Shown piece by piece: positions 8,870-22,681 of a DNA stretch of 64,000 nucleotides (its first letter is position 1; each line of letters begins with the position of its first letter). The DNA comes from Lunularia cruciata (Eukaryota > Streptophyta > Marchantiopsida > Lunulariales > Lunulariaceae), in NCBI GenBank assembly GCA_948567375.1, contig OX419761.1, positions 35,900,501 to 35,964,500 on the forward strand, read 5' to 3'. A program made the translations under genes and the position numbers. The notes under the pieces were generated by a model, which was not told the origin of the DNA, did no database searches, and saw only the letters and a list, made by a program, of their open reading frames with translations.

Positions 8870-11800
8870 ATGGAAAATTTCCCTTGCAACAACTCTCTCT
8901 GGAATTTAGAAATAGTAGAATGAACCACAGCTGTGAGGATATATTTAGTTTGGATTGAAAATTAGTTTAGTGTATGCTGTTTATTTATTGCGGTGGTGCG
9001 GCCTACTTATCTCCTGAATACCGTGTTGCCTTCTTATCTACGATATACTTTGATATAGTGCGGCGCGATGATAACTTAGCCAAAACTTAGCCAATGTATT
9101 GTAGATGTACATCTTTTTCAATCTGTATAACATTGTCAAAAGCTTCAGTGAACATAATGATGTTTGATCAAATTATGCGAGGAAATATTTCGTGTGTGTC
9201 ACGAACTAGTATTGATATTTACAGTCAAGCCACCTGCAGTCACATTTGTGTAGTCCTGGTTGTGCCGTACTCGGTTAGAGCAGTTACGGGAGGGTGCGAC
9301 CAGATAGTGTCAGGCAATACTCACAGTTTCCAAATCATTGTTCTGGACATCAATTACGGATGTGGTTCTAATGTGCATATTAGACCTATAAATTCTAAAT
9401 GTTGACATATACTATAGTAATGTGTAAGCTGGGAAAAACTGGGAAATACGGTTGAAGGACAAGATTGCAATCCTCAGTATGATCGGTGGTGCAATCACAT
9501 GGGGGATACCCATACATTCAATCCATGCAATTGCTGTAGTAAAACATGAGCGTGTATGCATTCATGGCTCAGTCTTTCTTCCGGGTTCAATTACATTTCT
9601 TAAATGTAAAGATAAACAAAGTGAAAAAGCCTGTCCTTGAGGGAAGTGCACCAACGGCGGTGCAATCTGTCAAAGTTTACATGGTCTGGACATGGATACG
9701 GATGTACCTTTGTTAATCGATTTTGATATCTGATCTTCCGCGGTGGACTAAGAGTTGATTCCTAACTTAAGAGTGTTGCATATATACTCCGTTCCGTCTT
9801 AGTTTTCACGGCTTGATAAGATGGGGAAATTTTATCGATGTGCGTTTAAAACTCCGGACCCAAAGATGACTTGGTATCCATGCTGATTTGAGGTATTGCG
9901 ATGGACTAACATCCAATGTCCAATTGTATCACATGATCGAGCTAGTCATTACACAATGAACTGGAATCCGGACATCGCGTATCATCTCATGATAGTAAGC
10001 ATCTTTTCGTGCTCGGCGTTGCAGTGCATATACAACTTGTGTTGAATAGGCAAAGAATCTAACTAAGCAGAAAGGAGAAACGAAAGATTACACTAACAGT
10101 AGGGTACGATGGATATGGCCATGGGACCTCAGATTCTGAAGTCCACCAAAAGTTGATGCGATCTACTTGTATCTTCCTAATGAATGGCATCCTCATTTAC
10201 CACTGACGATCGATGGTAGAAATTTAAATTTGTGTGGAGACTGTGGGCTCGATTCTTGTTTCAGGGTGATATGCGAAGAAATGAACCACAGTATTGTAAC
10301 TCGAGACGAGGATGATGAGCTCAGGAGGCACGAACTTATAACGTGTGACAAGATATATGATGAGATGCTTAGAAACTAGCTATGATCTTATAACCTTATT
10401 GGCTCTTCGGATTCGGTAACAACATTACGATGAAAATTGAATGGAAGTCGGTCGTATCGTCTAGATCACATGTACCGAGAGTGTGTCAAAGCCGAGAACA
10501 AGCGTTCTATGTCTATTGGCGCTCGAAGCTGAATTAAAGCTTTCACGATCGTCATTTCGCGATGATTAGCTCTTCCCCATTGTTTTTCTCAGCGTCCCAG
10601 TTCATATATCCAACTGGCCTCGTGCGTGGCAAAGGTTACTGCAGCTGAATACCTTGCTATCACCTCAACTGCACCAATTGCCAGCACATATTGACAAATT
10701 TAATCCAACTTTCCTGATCGAGGATTTATACACCCTTCAAGACGATCTTTCTGCTTCTAAGATACCGATTAAACACGTTAGTGTATAATCAGCAAGAAAC
10801 AGAACTCAAGTTCCGGACGGTTGCCCATGTCCATCCTGCCCGTGACAATCTGGTGACCTATATTCTGCTCTGGGCCTTTATCTATGACCCGCTTCTATAG
10901 CAATTGGGAAGATAACTGGCACGTGACCAAGGAATTATCTGTTGCTCTCCAAGCTTGTCTGCAAGGTAGTGTTCCTGGTTGGTATTTCCTAACTTACGAA
11001 ACAAATATGACTTTGGCATTATCTTATCGAAGTGTGCTCTTGACTGAGTTGAGTTGAGAACAGAGTTGCTCACAATTCGCGTAATCCATTAAAATTACAA
11101 CTGTAAAAGGGAAAATATCCATAGATATATTTCGGTCGAATCTAGTATAGGCCGAGAGTTGTCAATAAGAATCGACTCTCTTTTGCTCACAATTCGCGTA
11201 ATCCATTAAAATTACAACTGTAAAAGGGAAAATATCCATAGATATATTACGGTCGAATCTAGTATAGTCCGAGCGTTCAAGGGAGGAAGAGATTCCAATT
11301 GATCATGCGCCCCGGCTGCTCCGATATGGAGTGTCAATGATAGCGTACAGCGACGAAATTGACCTACCGTACAGACCAGTTTGGTCGAAGTCAGCGATAC
11401 TCAGTGTTGCCAATTTGGTTAGATTTGGTCGAAATCGGCGACATTCAATGGTGCCAATTTGGTTAGATTTTGGCATTTGCGGATGCGAATCGTTGTTTGT
11501 ATCACGTTTGTTGGCTCCACTGTCATATATCCACCACTAGGGGCGAGAAATCTTCTCAAGTAGGTACAGTAATGCCTCAGGCTAGTGATGCAGGTTCTTG
11601 TCCTGGTATTTGATCTTACTCCAGGGGCCTTCCAAAAGGATACACCTTTTCTAGACGAGCGACAACCAGCCGAATGAGACGATACCACACAGCATGAGAC
11701 AGAATTCCAAGACCGAACAGGTTGGCCCTGGCTAATAGCCACAGGGTTTTCAACTCTACTTTGTAACCAACCCAGGATACCGTTTCTGAAAGCAATGTGA

Positions 11801-13700
11801 AGAACTCTAAGACACTTCCCCAGGAAATTTCCTATCTTAAGGAACGGAACGCTCTGTCTGAAGTTATCTACCGCTGTTATCCTCTTCTGAAATTTTGTCT
11901 CAATCGACTATTATCCCAAATACGACCTTGCACTTGATCGACTTGGCGGACCAAGCAAGAGGAAACACATGGGGGAATTTCAAACAATTCTAGGTGTATG
12001 TAATTCATCACTGATAAAAACGATCGTCGATGATGTATTAAATTTTTCTGATGTTTTGCACATCAAACCATGCTAGGTCTAATTTGGGATTAAACCAGAA
12101 TAATCAGCAATTCGTAGCCTGATCATCTAGATTGAGACAATATTATCAGGAACGAGCTCCTCGTGGGTGGTCGATTTTTGAGATCAGCTTTTTCATGTAA
12201 TAGCCAGTATTCCTTTTGAACACTAATCAAGACGATGCCTCAAAACGAGATGCTGACTTTGAGATCAGTGTGGCTCTTGTGATAGCCAACATTCCTACTC
12301 AACTTGATGGGTGTTGGAATGCTATTCAAGATGAATCCTGACAACTACTTGCCAAATTTTTGCGATCAGTTTCTCTGTGTTTTAAGGAGTACTTCTCGTA
12401 AAATCATAGGCTGTTCACAACAATTCATGCCCAATTACGAGTCATATTCTCAGCTCAACAATTGACCACCAGAATCTTGCTTACAGGAGATTATCAACCT
12501 CGATATCCTTCTACATCTGTGAGGCTGTCAAGACATCGGTTCCCAAGTGAGTTCCAAAGCTCCTGAAACGTGACACCCGATTTTTCAACGTTTCAAACAT
12601 ATACTCTTGCCCAGCATATGCAGTAGCAGGCCCTTGTACGTAAAAAGTCAACAGAAGCACATATATTGTTGATTAGCCGTATGCTGTCATCCCAAATTAT
12701 GATCATACACTTCCGTTCTTGTGAAGCGGAACCGTTTCTAAGCTGCACCTGCTCTTTTGTGGGGCATCTTGTGTGCTCGACTCTGCTACTATAGTCATGC
12801 AGAGGTATCGCCGCTCTTCGTACCATCGGATTCATGCTTACGCAGGTGGCGAGATCAGCAACCAGCTTTCTAGATGCTAGCTACACCTATTCCGTATATC
12901 CTACCAGTATGGAACTAAAGCTTGGCGTAAAACATAAATGACGACCGTGTCCATGAAGAACGTTCGTTAAAGTCGTTGAGGTCAAAACTGGTTCTCTGAT
13001 GTGATATAGCAGCATTATACGTTGCTAGCGCATATTACTCCAGCAAATGCATGTCGACGAGTTAGGAAGTGTCCAAACATTCTTACCTCCTCTTGTAGAA
13101 ACACTCTTAGACTAAAAATTCGCTCTACTCTACCTCTGCCCGCATGCAGTTCTGCTTGCTTGCTTCAATCGTTACAATTACCGGGAAACACCCAATACTG
13201 GTTACTGCTTGGTAGTCATGGTGCCGGAATAATGAATGAGTAGGTTGGAATACGCACAAAAGGGACAAAGTCGGTTTCAGTTCAAAATGTCCGAGCTCAG
13301 GCCACCCGTGACTGACAGGATGAATTGGGGAATTTGGCCCTCAAGGGTTGAGTAACAAATCTGGCCTGCGATAAAATTAGGGGCGAATTCGGGAACTCCA
13401 ACCGCATTTGGTAAGTGGGAGTTAGAGGAAATCAACTAGAAAAATCAAGATTTCAAGGGGAAGCTAGAAAAAGCTGGATTATCAAGCTGGATAATTGAGA
13501 TTATAGACTACATAGATTGATTCAGCAAGTGCAAACATGACATTATCGAATGACATATTCGTTGGGACTTAAACATATACAAATACCGCTGTCTGCACCA
13601 AGAGAGCTCTCTGTTGTAACGGTGGATCAAGAAATATTGATCTTGACACTTAACAAAAATATATTCTCACGGAATCATTGATGAAGATAGATACGAAGCA
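8870..13700. other. Unannotated stretch, mixed composition
   Basis: Base composition is less AT-rich than the flanks. No open frame exceeds about 110 codons, none is recognisable, and no chain of exon-like pieces with splice sites stands out. The open frames at 9094-9405 and 10167-10379 are Cys- or charge-containing but match nothing I know. It contains the direct repeat at 11066-11270 and a short imperfect repeat near 11380-11470 (TTTGGTCGAA...CCAATTTGGTTAGATTT). Confidence 0.4.
11066..11270. repeat. Direct repeat, about 88 bp at 117-bp spacing
   Basis: TTGCTCACAATTCGCGTAAT starts at 11066 and at 11183. The following bases, through CGGTCGAATCTAGTATAG, are almost identical, differing at only a few positions. 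This is a recent-looking local duplication. Confidence 0.85.
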
Positions 13701-16700
13701 CTTTTAAATGGAAATAAAAAAATTTTATTTGATATATGGGATTATATGTCTTGAATACACAGCGAGTATGATTGAGTGGATCTTGGTTCAATGTCCACAT
13801 CAGTATGAACATATATCCTAAAAATATCTAAATCCTATTCAGCCCTTGTGATAGGACCTACTAGTTGGTGGAGAATGAGAAAGTTTCACTAAATAAAACA
13901 TAAATAAAAAGAGTACAAACATACTAAAATTTTATATGATAGCATAACGTATACACTCGCCATGAAAGCTTACTTTAAGGCATACGGAAAGAACCAAGAA
14001 TGGGAAGATAAAATGATACAAAATCAAACTCCCACAAAATAAATATTACGTTAAGAACTAAAACAAAGAAGATTTAATCTGGTACTCCAAGATTAATAAT
14101 TATTTTTTCATTTGAGATAGGAACTTCAGATAGTAATTTGAAGATTTAAATTAGATCACATATCTCATAAAATGGGATATGAAACACAAGAACCTCCCTA
14201 TATTTAACTATGATTAAAAAGACCAAGAAAATTTCTCCAATTCTTATCTTATTTAAAGCCTTGATCGATCAAGATGGTCCTAGTGAGACCAAGAGATCTT
14301 AAGCGCCTAAGTGATCAGGAAATTATAGCAGTTGATGCGAAGTAGACAAAAAGAAACTCCCCAAAGTGGATAGGTGGGTCTCATGCTTAGGGTGTATCTA
14401 TTAGAATGTGTAAACTTAACATAATCGTGGTTTTATTACAAAGTTTTTCTCAAAACACTTGAATCAAGACCAAGATCAATATATGTACGTGAGTATAAAA
14501 GGACTTATATCAGTTTATGCTAAATCCAAGTCTGTGCGTATCAAAGCTATGACTTAAGTCCACATGACTAAAACACGAGACATAAGCATATTATCATAAT
14601 TTGAGTACCTTGTATCGAAGTCTAGCACTCCTTCTATAATTGAGAAGTCTTTGACAAGAATCTTCATATAAGAGCAAGTAAGATCTACACACATGAGAGC
14701 TCGGCACTAAAATGTGGAATGATAAATTCTGCTTGAATTTCAATTTTGGAGAACCAAAAGAGCTTAATGTGTGCAAGGTTGGATTGGAGCTCAAACTTGA
14801 TCTTAGTAACTTTTGGAGTCAATTTAAGGTCGTATGGTGGATTCTAGACTTAGCATTAGTGGTTGTCTACTCTCCTAAGTTAAAATGAGCGCCCAAGAGT
14901 TAATACTTAGATCTTCACCTTGTCCTCAGGACCAAGTAATGAGATGTGATGCGATTTAGATTTTGTTGATTGTGATCCATAGGCCAAGAACCAAAGTCAA
15001 AATACGGGCTAAATCTAATTAGATTCCAACAAATAGTTGACTTGCTCTATGGTTTAGGACTCCATGGATGGTGGAGCTACTAGATAGATGAACCATTTTA
15101 CAAGGATTCTAAATCATAAAGAAAGCCAATACCAAGTCTTATTTAACTTGCTGTGTTGGAGGTAAGTTATTGATCCTATTAGTCTTGGCAAACATCAGAA
15201 CTACTGGATATACTATCTCCATGATATAGATTTGCAAACTTATGTCCTAATATACAAAAATACAGTTAAGATTTATATATGTTAAATATTTTCCTATTAT
15301 AATTGTTGAATTATATTTTATAATTTTCAAAATATTTAATATATTTAAATTCAAAAGGTATATCTCTCTCCTCAAATGTCAATATTATTTATCTTGTTAA
15401 TTAAAAAGTGAATACCTTCCTTTTATTATTAGGTTCTTAAAAGTTATAAAATAATTTAAATAATATTTATATACATTAAAAAAATTATATTATATATATA
15501 TCTCTCTTCAAACGTTTATATTATATTTTTTATAAATTTGAAAAGGCCTTCTCTTTTGAATTAGACATTTAACTTCATAATATTTGTTAGTTAGACAATA
15601 AATTGATATTTCAAATTTTAAAATTTGACTTTGGAACATGAGATATCGAATTTTTTATATTAGACATTTTTTTAATTTCTATTTGGACATATACATTTTA
15701 TGAGTGTACATTGAGTTCCAATCATCTCCAAATAGATTCTAGTATTGGTCATTTTAGTTCCAACTATGAATATTTAAGTTGCAGTATTATACATTTGAGG
15801 TCCGAGCTCAAGTATTATATATACTTGAGAGGCGGTTGGCATCCCTTTATCAATCTTGAGATAATTTTAATCCTTAATCTCAAGAATTAAATCTTTTGTT
15901 CTACATTCTTTTCCTGAAGTTGAACATAGAAATAGCAAAGAACCTTCTTATATCTCATGGCTTTCTAGACTAACATCTTTTATATATATGTATATATCAT
16001 AAGCTATTTTAATGTGAGAATTTGAACTGAATTGAGGAAAAAATTTGCCAAGTAACCATGCTACAGTCATAATCACAAGACTATATATATTATGATCATA
16101 ACTGATTTTTTAAATCTGATACTATTGGTGTAATGCCTAAAGGGGTGTCTTCTGATAGGCTCCCTATATATTATAATATAATAAAATAATTTAATAGTAC
16201 AATGCTTATTACAATAATAAACTCAAAGCAATACATAAGTCTGTTCAGAACATCAAATGCATTACGAGAAGAGAAGTAAAATAATTTCACTCTTGAAACG
16301 TTTGTATAATGGATTAAATTTGTACTAATAATAAATGTTTCAATTATTAAAATATTTCCTTTTAATATTTATCTCAAAATAAAACATTATTTCTTCTAAT
16401 ATAAAGATTGCAAGTTACCAAATTTCATTTACTTATTAATATTTTCAAATATTTACCTCTAATATTTTTAATTGTATAAGTGTGATTAATATCCATGTTC
16501 TTTAGATAAAAAAACAAAATATTTAGGAAGAAAACTCCCTCCTTGTTATCTTGAAACAAATGGATAAAAGAGTATTATCCAATCTAATTCCTTGGAATAT
16601 GACTTTATTTTCCTTGCTTAACTCTTTTTTTATTGAGTTTGTGTCTTTCGAAATCAGAATTCCATGAGTTGGTATTGGTATGACTTCTAGGTCTCTATTA

Positions 16701-18950
16701 TTGTCTTCCACTTGAAGCTAACCTGAAGGGTATTAAAATCAAATTTTGATTCAAAGTTTGCACGCCAAATCATGACAGTTAGAGTATATTAAACTTGCAT
16801 TGTAAGGTGATAGTCCCGTAATAGCCTTTTGTCTCAAATAAACTTTTCTCTTTCAATACAAATATATATTCCCATCATCACACATAAAATCATTGATCCT
16901 CTATACAAATCTATTTTGAATTTGGCTTTAATGACGTTGTAACCTGGTGCTTGATTGAGAAAGACGTCAAGTTTGACTGCAATTAAACTCTTAACAAATT
17001 CCCTGCTATAATTTGATAAAATATTCTACCAACAACCAAACTAACTGTTGATCCTCTCATACTCTCATACAAGTGGAAAGCTGCATAGCTTATCACTTGA
17101 ATTCTTTTTATAACCTTTCAAGGTCTAACTTCCATGTACTTGGTGAGGTAATTTATAATCACCATATTAGTATAAATACGATTCATTGAGTGCTTTCAAA
17201 TGCATTGTTGCAACTTGCTTTGTCAATTGATATGTAGCTATTATAGTGTATATATCATTATAAGATGTCTTCTTTGAAAACTTAATATACTATTTTTGAA
17301 AATGTTCTTGTACATATATGTAAATTAAGGAGTATTTGACATCTTTGCAAAGGTATGACGAACATCATAAATCCTGCAAATATCAAGGCAAATCTTGAAA
17401 TACACACTAATGATATCTTATATCCAAGATATTTAAAGTTATCATTTTCCTTAACAAGCGATCTCTATTTACTAACCCATGATGGTACTTCTTTATTAGA
17501 TAATTGCATCCTCTATCTCCGTTGCACTGCAAAGAAATCAGCACATCAATTCATTGGTGACATATGATATTCTCCACAGTGATGTATGGTGAACACATAT
17601 GAGCTAAGACATTCTTTTCCCTTGAATAAAAATTTTAGTATTTTCCTCCAAAGATAAAACCTAAAATCTGTTTATACTGCTCTAGCACTCCTCCAAGTTG
17701 ATTGTAAACAGTTCATCCAAAAATCATCCATAAGATCTTCTCCTTCTTCATCATCAGTTTGAGATAATCTATCAATATTGGCAGCCTTCTTCGTTGGCCA
17801 GCCATATAATATGTAGTTATGCTTTGATGAATTTTTGTCAAAAAACTTCACCCTTTACATGTAACACGTTCAAGAAATACTTCAAAGTGTTATACTTAGT
17901 GATAATAAAATGCTTATCTAAAATTCCAAAATATTTTCACAGGAAAGATTATTTCTAAAATTAAATTATTTTTAATATAGTGATTCTTATTTTTCATCTA
18001 TCTTTGCTTCAATACAAACAAGAAAATTTTTTTACTTGCTTTATAATCAAGTAAGAAATTTTTAGCTTAACAATAATCTTGTCCAATTGCTTATAAACCA
18101 AGGCATCCAAAGGCCAAACTTCATAAACCAAGAGCAAGCAAGCATTAATATGAATAGGTAATAACTATCAAAGAAGTCATGACCAAAGATAAATAGACTA
18201 GAGTGGACTTCTTGGTCCATTTCTGCTCTTTTATCTTCCTATTTTTTCTCTTGTGTTTTGGTCTTATCTTTAGCTACATAAAGATATCAATAATTTAACT
18301 TCTCAAGCTAAGAGTACACTTACAAATTCAAAATGTATAAGTTCCTAATTTAGTCCCTAAGTTGCATTCAATATCTAAGTCATGTAGGTTTTTAAAAGAA
18401 TAAATAAGCAAATTTAATCATTTGGAAATATAATATATTTTAAATTGTATACTACACAAAAAAAATAAGATTTTTTTTATCAATAACTAAGATAAACCAT
18501 GCTCTTGCATAGAAGTAAGTAATAAATCTTGTGATTTATTAGCTATCTCTGAATAGATATTCTAAAGATGTACAAATTCTTCTTTCAACTTAATACTCTT
18601 AAATTATGTGTATATATATCAATATGAATAATCTTGATATGATGTAGATAGAAGTTTTAGCTAATTCAAAAGCATGGTAAGTTTGTGTGTGATAATAAAC
18701 CTTAATTAGGATAAAAATATCCACATAAAAAATATGGATTGTAGTCGTTATTGTACTGTATAGAAATTGAGGAATAAGTGAATAAAATGACTATTTTTAT
18801 TCAATGGTTCAATATGATTGATATGTACATCTTGGAATTTAATTTTGACAATTCAAGTATAAGATTAGAAGGAGCTCAAATTGAAATTCACTTATATATG
18901 AAATTCACTTAGCACACATAAGTCAAGAGAATTCCTAGGCTGCATATTTG
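13700..18950. other. AT-rich stretch without supported genes
   Basis: Long AT-rich tracts (for example 15240-15700 with TATATA runs) and no open frame above about 80 codons. A minus-strand segment around 17700-17850 reads AANIDRLSQTDDEEGEDLMD in one frame and could be a coding remnant, but I cannot name it. No structural RNA was seen. Confidence 0.4.
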
Positions 18951-19890
18951 TATCCAACTACTTGACCTAACATCAAGGAGCAATGGAAGTAACAATGCTA
19001 TGAAGGTAGTGCATGGGGTTGTGGAGACTCTACAATCTATCTGACTATAGCTTTAGCATGGAGTGTTGCCCAATCTACTTTCAAGAACCTATGAATCCTA
19101 GAGGAAGTCTCTTGATATCCATAAGCGCATCTATCGTAATGAAGGAGTAATGTCTAATGGGGAAAGAGGGCCAATAAAGTCCATGTGGAAACACCTTTCC
19201 CATGGTCATCGGCCAAAATAACATTTAGTTGGGGAGAGATTGTGGAGCCAATTGAGAGGATGTAAAGGCATAAGGATCCTAGCCGTTATTACATATGTGA
19301 TCATGGCAAACCTCGTAGGAATGCCTAGAGAGGGTCCAAAGAGTATACCCAAGAGTAAGAGTCTAGTGAAGCCTATGAAGATACTATAGGAGTATGGATG
19401 GGGTTTTGGGAAGTAGGGATAGAGGTGGCATCTACTTGCATATGCAAACAATGAGATCTCCCCCTATGTTGTGCTAGCCAAGTCCTTACCCACGGACAAT
19501 CCAGGCAAGATTATGTAGGATGTTCATGAGGTAGGATATATGGATATGTTGAGGGCTTGTGGGGTAGCAAGGGTAATAGAGGTGGGAGGGGGGTCCAAGA
19601 TGGAGGGAGATGTGGAGTGTTAGTGACAAGAGGATGAGAGATAGGGAGGACAAGTGATAGTACATCCTCCATAGAAGAATCACTTCTTGTATTGCACGTT
19701 GTTTGTATAGGAGAAATACATGACCTAAGGATCAAAGGGACTCTGTCTAAATAACCTTAAAAAATTATGAATGTATGTGAAAATGAAGATCTAAGGATCT
19801 ACCCCCTACTCATACATACAGGGTATGGAGTAAAAAATCAGGAGTGATGCCTTAGGTAGTCCCTCTTTGGCCTCATACCAAGGAATGAAA
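18950..19890. other. Repeat-like stretch, unidentified
   Basis: It is G-rich on the plus strand in places, with broken open frames on both strands. It adjoins the 3' end of non-LTR copy A. I cannot assign a family. Confidence 0.3.
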
Positions 19891-19897
19891 TGAAAAG

Positions 19898-20000
19898 AAA
19901 GGACAACCGTGTAGAAAACACAAATGATGGGAAGGCCCCATCAAGCCATACAAGGGTGAGAAAAAAATAGGTAAAATGGGGCTAAGTCCCAATAGAGTCG
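19898..20000 (-). repeat. 3'-tail repeat of the non-LTR family (copy A end)
   Basis: In plus orientation it reads GTGTAGAAAACACAAATGAT... to ATGGGGCTAAGTCCC. The same sequence ends copies B and C and also occurs alone at 40588, 46909 and 47668. It includes a short inverted repeat GGGGCTTAGCCCC (consensus). Confidence 0.8.
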
Positions 20001-21083
20001 ATATGAGAAAATTTCCCTATTGCACCTAAGATATCCAAGCTATGCAAGTTGTATGGTCTACAAGAAATTAGAGCATCCAAAGAAGCATCACCTATTGTGA
20101 TTGCTCTCCTATGGATTGCACCACCCACTGCCCTTTATAGAGTAGTGGACATATGCTACCTAAGATATGCTACAAAGTATGAGAGTGGTACTTCTTGACA
20201 CCTAACATGATATGCTCTCATGCACTCATTGAAAAATGTGTCAAATGTTGTGTGCATTGCTTCATATAAATCCAATGCTAGAGGAACAAAGAGGTGATTT
20301 CGCTGCATACCTATACTTAGAGACCTTGCAAGGTGCTATTGCACTTACTGACCATCTAGGGGGATGGGTAATCACACATAGGGTCCGTATCCATGACATC
20401 TACTACTATCACTTGATCATCTCCGACCAAGTGTAAGTCTGCCTTGACACATGTCATCGGCAAAGCATACAAACACTCCCTCCAAGCCAAGTATCCACTC
20501 TCTTGTGCCATAGCAAACACTATGTTCTTGATAGCATTATGGGTAGCTATCTTTTGGCCTCCAAAAGGACAATGTGTCATATAGACCACTAATGCATTGA
20601 GTGTAGAACCACACTCACAAGTGAGTAATGAAGATGCAAATTGGTTGACCAAACCTAAGCAAAACCTCATTGCTATAGAGAAAGCAATTGGTGCAAGTTG
20701 GAATGCTCTAATGTAGGGTTGAGCTAAGAGCAAGATCCTACACTCTTGCCAAAGCAAGAGCAAAGACGTGCTCTAGTAGCCTAAGACAAGTCAACTAAGA
20801 GAGAATGTAGCATATGCTGACATTATTGGCCCATCAAGAAAGACTGTAAACCACTAGTCCAATCTAATGATAGTAAAGCAAAAGATGGAAAGTCCTTGTG
20901 TGCCCCATGGGGATACACTATCTTATTTGCCGCAATAACATCTAAAGAGAAAAGGATCCTTCCTCCACCTCTATCACATAAGGCCTATCAACAACCACAA
21001 AATGAGAAGAAAGTAGGAGTGCCGAGAGAACCCAACTACCAAAAATGCTAAAGGTACCATCTTCTCCATAGATAGCAAGCTAA

Positions 21084-21100
21084 CCCCCCCCCCCCCCCCC
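21084..21100. repeat. Homopolymer C17
   Basis: Seventeen consecutive cytosines lie inside non-LTR copy A. They may be genuine microsatellite growth or an assembly effect. The G-run on the minus strand could form G-quadruplex-like structure. Confidence 0.95.
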
Positions 21101-22681
21101 GCCTCCTCACAAGATCAGCATTGCCATTTGTTTATGTGCCAAATTCCCTATCACACACTCAAATGTCCCTAGTCCAATAATATCACCAATGATTCCTATA
21201 ATCCTCTTATCAAAGGCTCTCAAATGTGATAGGAAGGACAAGGAGGGAGGAACTATGTGGAAAAGGTAAGTTGGTCACCAAGAAATAATGGAGGAGAGTA
21301 TACCAAATGCCACTTGCAGATCTCCTAGTAATGGAAGGTCATCCATATTGAGAACATCCTCTACAATGGCAACATCTAAGATGCGTGTGACAAAATCCTT
21401 GGATCCTACTACCACTCCAAGAACATGTGGTCCATTTGTAGATGTTATACATCCCTCTAGAAGCTAAAGGTGGGGAGTGATACCTAAAGAAGAACATGCT
21501 CTACACTTTGACACCTTGACTCTCAAGCTTACTAGATGTAGCTTGGTAGTCAAGTGGTCAAAGGCCTACCTAATCTGATCTATAGGGCCCATGATATGTG
21601 TATCATCTACCAAGGAGTGAAATACACAACTTGACATGGCCAAAGTAGTAGATAAGAGAGCTCTAAAGTGAGCCATGGACAATAAGGGTCTCCATAAAGG
21701 ATCTCCTTGACACATACCAATAGTTGACTCCGAGACGGTGACTCCCTCCTATGAACAAGCATGCTAGTAGAAAAGGAGAAGCAAGAGCACCATAAAAAGA
21801 CTACACAAAAGGAATAAGACTTGCCAAGGATCCACTAGCCTCTGTAAGCTCTCTAAAGATGGATGCTTGTGAGATGCTATTAAAAGTATTCTCAACATCA
21901 AGGAGTGCCCTAATGCCTCGAGATATAGCTTCACATCCTCCAAGTGTAGCTACTCCAAATTGATGTAGATTGAGGTGCTATTAAAAGTGAGAATGATGCT
22001 GAAGGATAATGATATGACTGACCAAATGCACCTTAGATCTCTTTAATAGAAATTGGTCTAATGCCTCCTATGTCCTTCTCCATTGCAAGAAATCAACTAG
22101 CACCTAACACCTGACTAATAGACATAGGAATGTCTTCTCTTGCTACTATTGCAGCCACCTAAAACAATTTGGTAAAACTACTAGAAGGATCATCTACCTA
22201 AAAATAATTTTTAAGATGCTCATATATCATCCCTAATAAGCCTCTTGAGGAAAGGCAAGGAGTAGTGCACAATGCTTAGGCAAGGAGTAGTGCACAATGC
22301 TTGTGCAAAAAGCAACCTATCAAGACATAAAATGCTTAGGTTGATAATCTAAGACCTCTAATGGTAATCCTTCTCTTGTCATAGGATGTAGTGAGCATTG
22401 GGAAAAGATAGTCTCATGAGTAGGACTAGCCATAACAAAGGATATAACACTTGTGTTGCTCTACTAAACTCTCCCATATGATCCAATGTCCTACACCATC
22501 GTAATTGAGTGGAATCTTTGGTATCTTGTGGCAAACCCTATCTCCAAAAACATGAGGCCTAACAGACTCTTCCTAAAAGGACGTCCAATCCTCTGCTCCA
22601 AATTGATGAAAACTAGCAGCCACCTCTCTCTCTCTCTCTATGCCTCACCCGTCCACCTCTAGCATAACAAGACACCATGAG

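Larger units (their letters stand above)
19898..22681 (-). mobile_element. Non-LTR retrotransposon copy A (degenerate), RT plus zinc/nuclease-like C-terminus
   Basis: On the minus strand, an RT palm segment reads TKLHLVSLRVKVSKC near 21500-21560. A catalytic LVDDTHIMGP lies at about 21590-21615, keeping both aspartates. Downstream, the open frame 20356-20763 carries CECGSTL, MTHCPFGGQKIATHNAIK and DDQVIVVDVMDTDP. This is a Cys/His cluster followed by a pattern resembling a PD-(D/E)XK (restriction-like) nuclease. Known early-branching non-LTR elements (R2-like, Utopia-like) combine RT with such a nuclease; the assignment here is inference. Stops and frameshifts make it inactive. Its 3' end is the roughly 100-bp tail at 19898-20000. 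Homology to copy B runs up to 22681, where chromovirus element 2 begins, so element 2 interrupts it. Confidence 0.75.

Noticed and set aside
16730-17000. Possible copia RT remnant on the minus strand (AVKLDV...QAPGYNV)
   Set aside because: Only a short chance-level resemblance; neighbouring motifs expected in a copia RT are absent.
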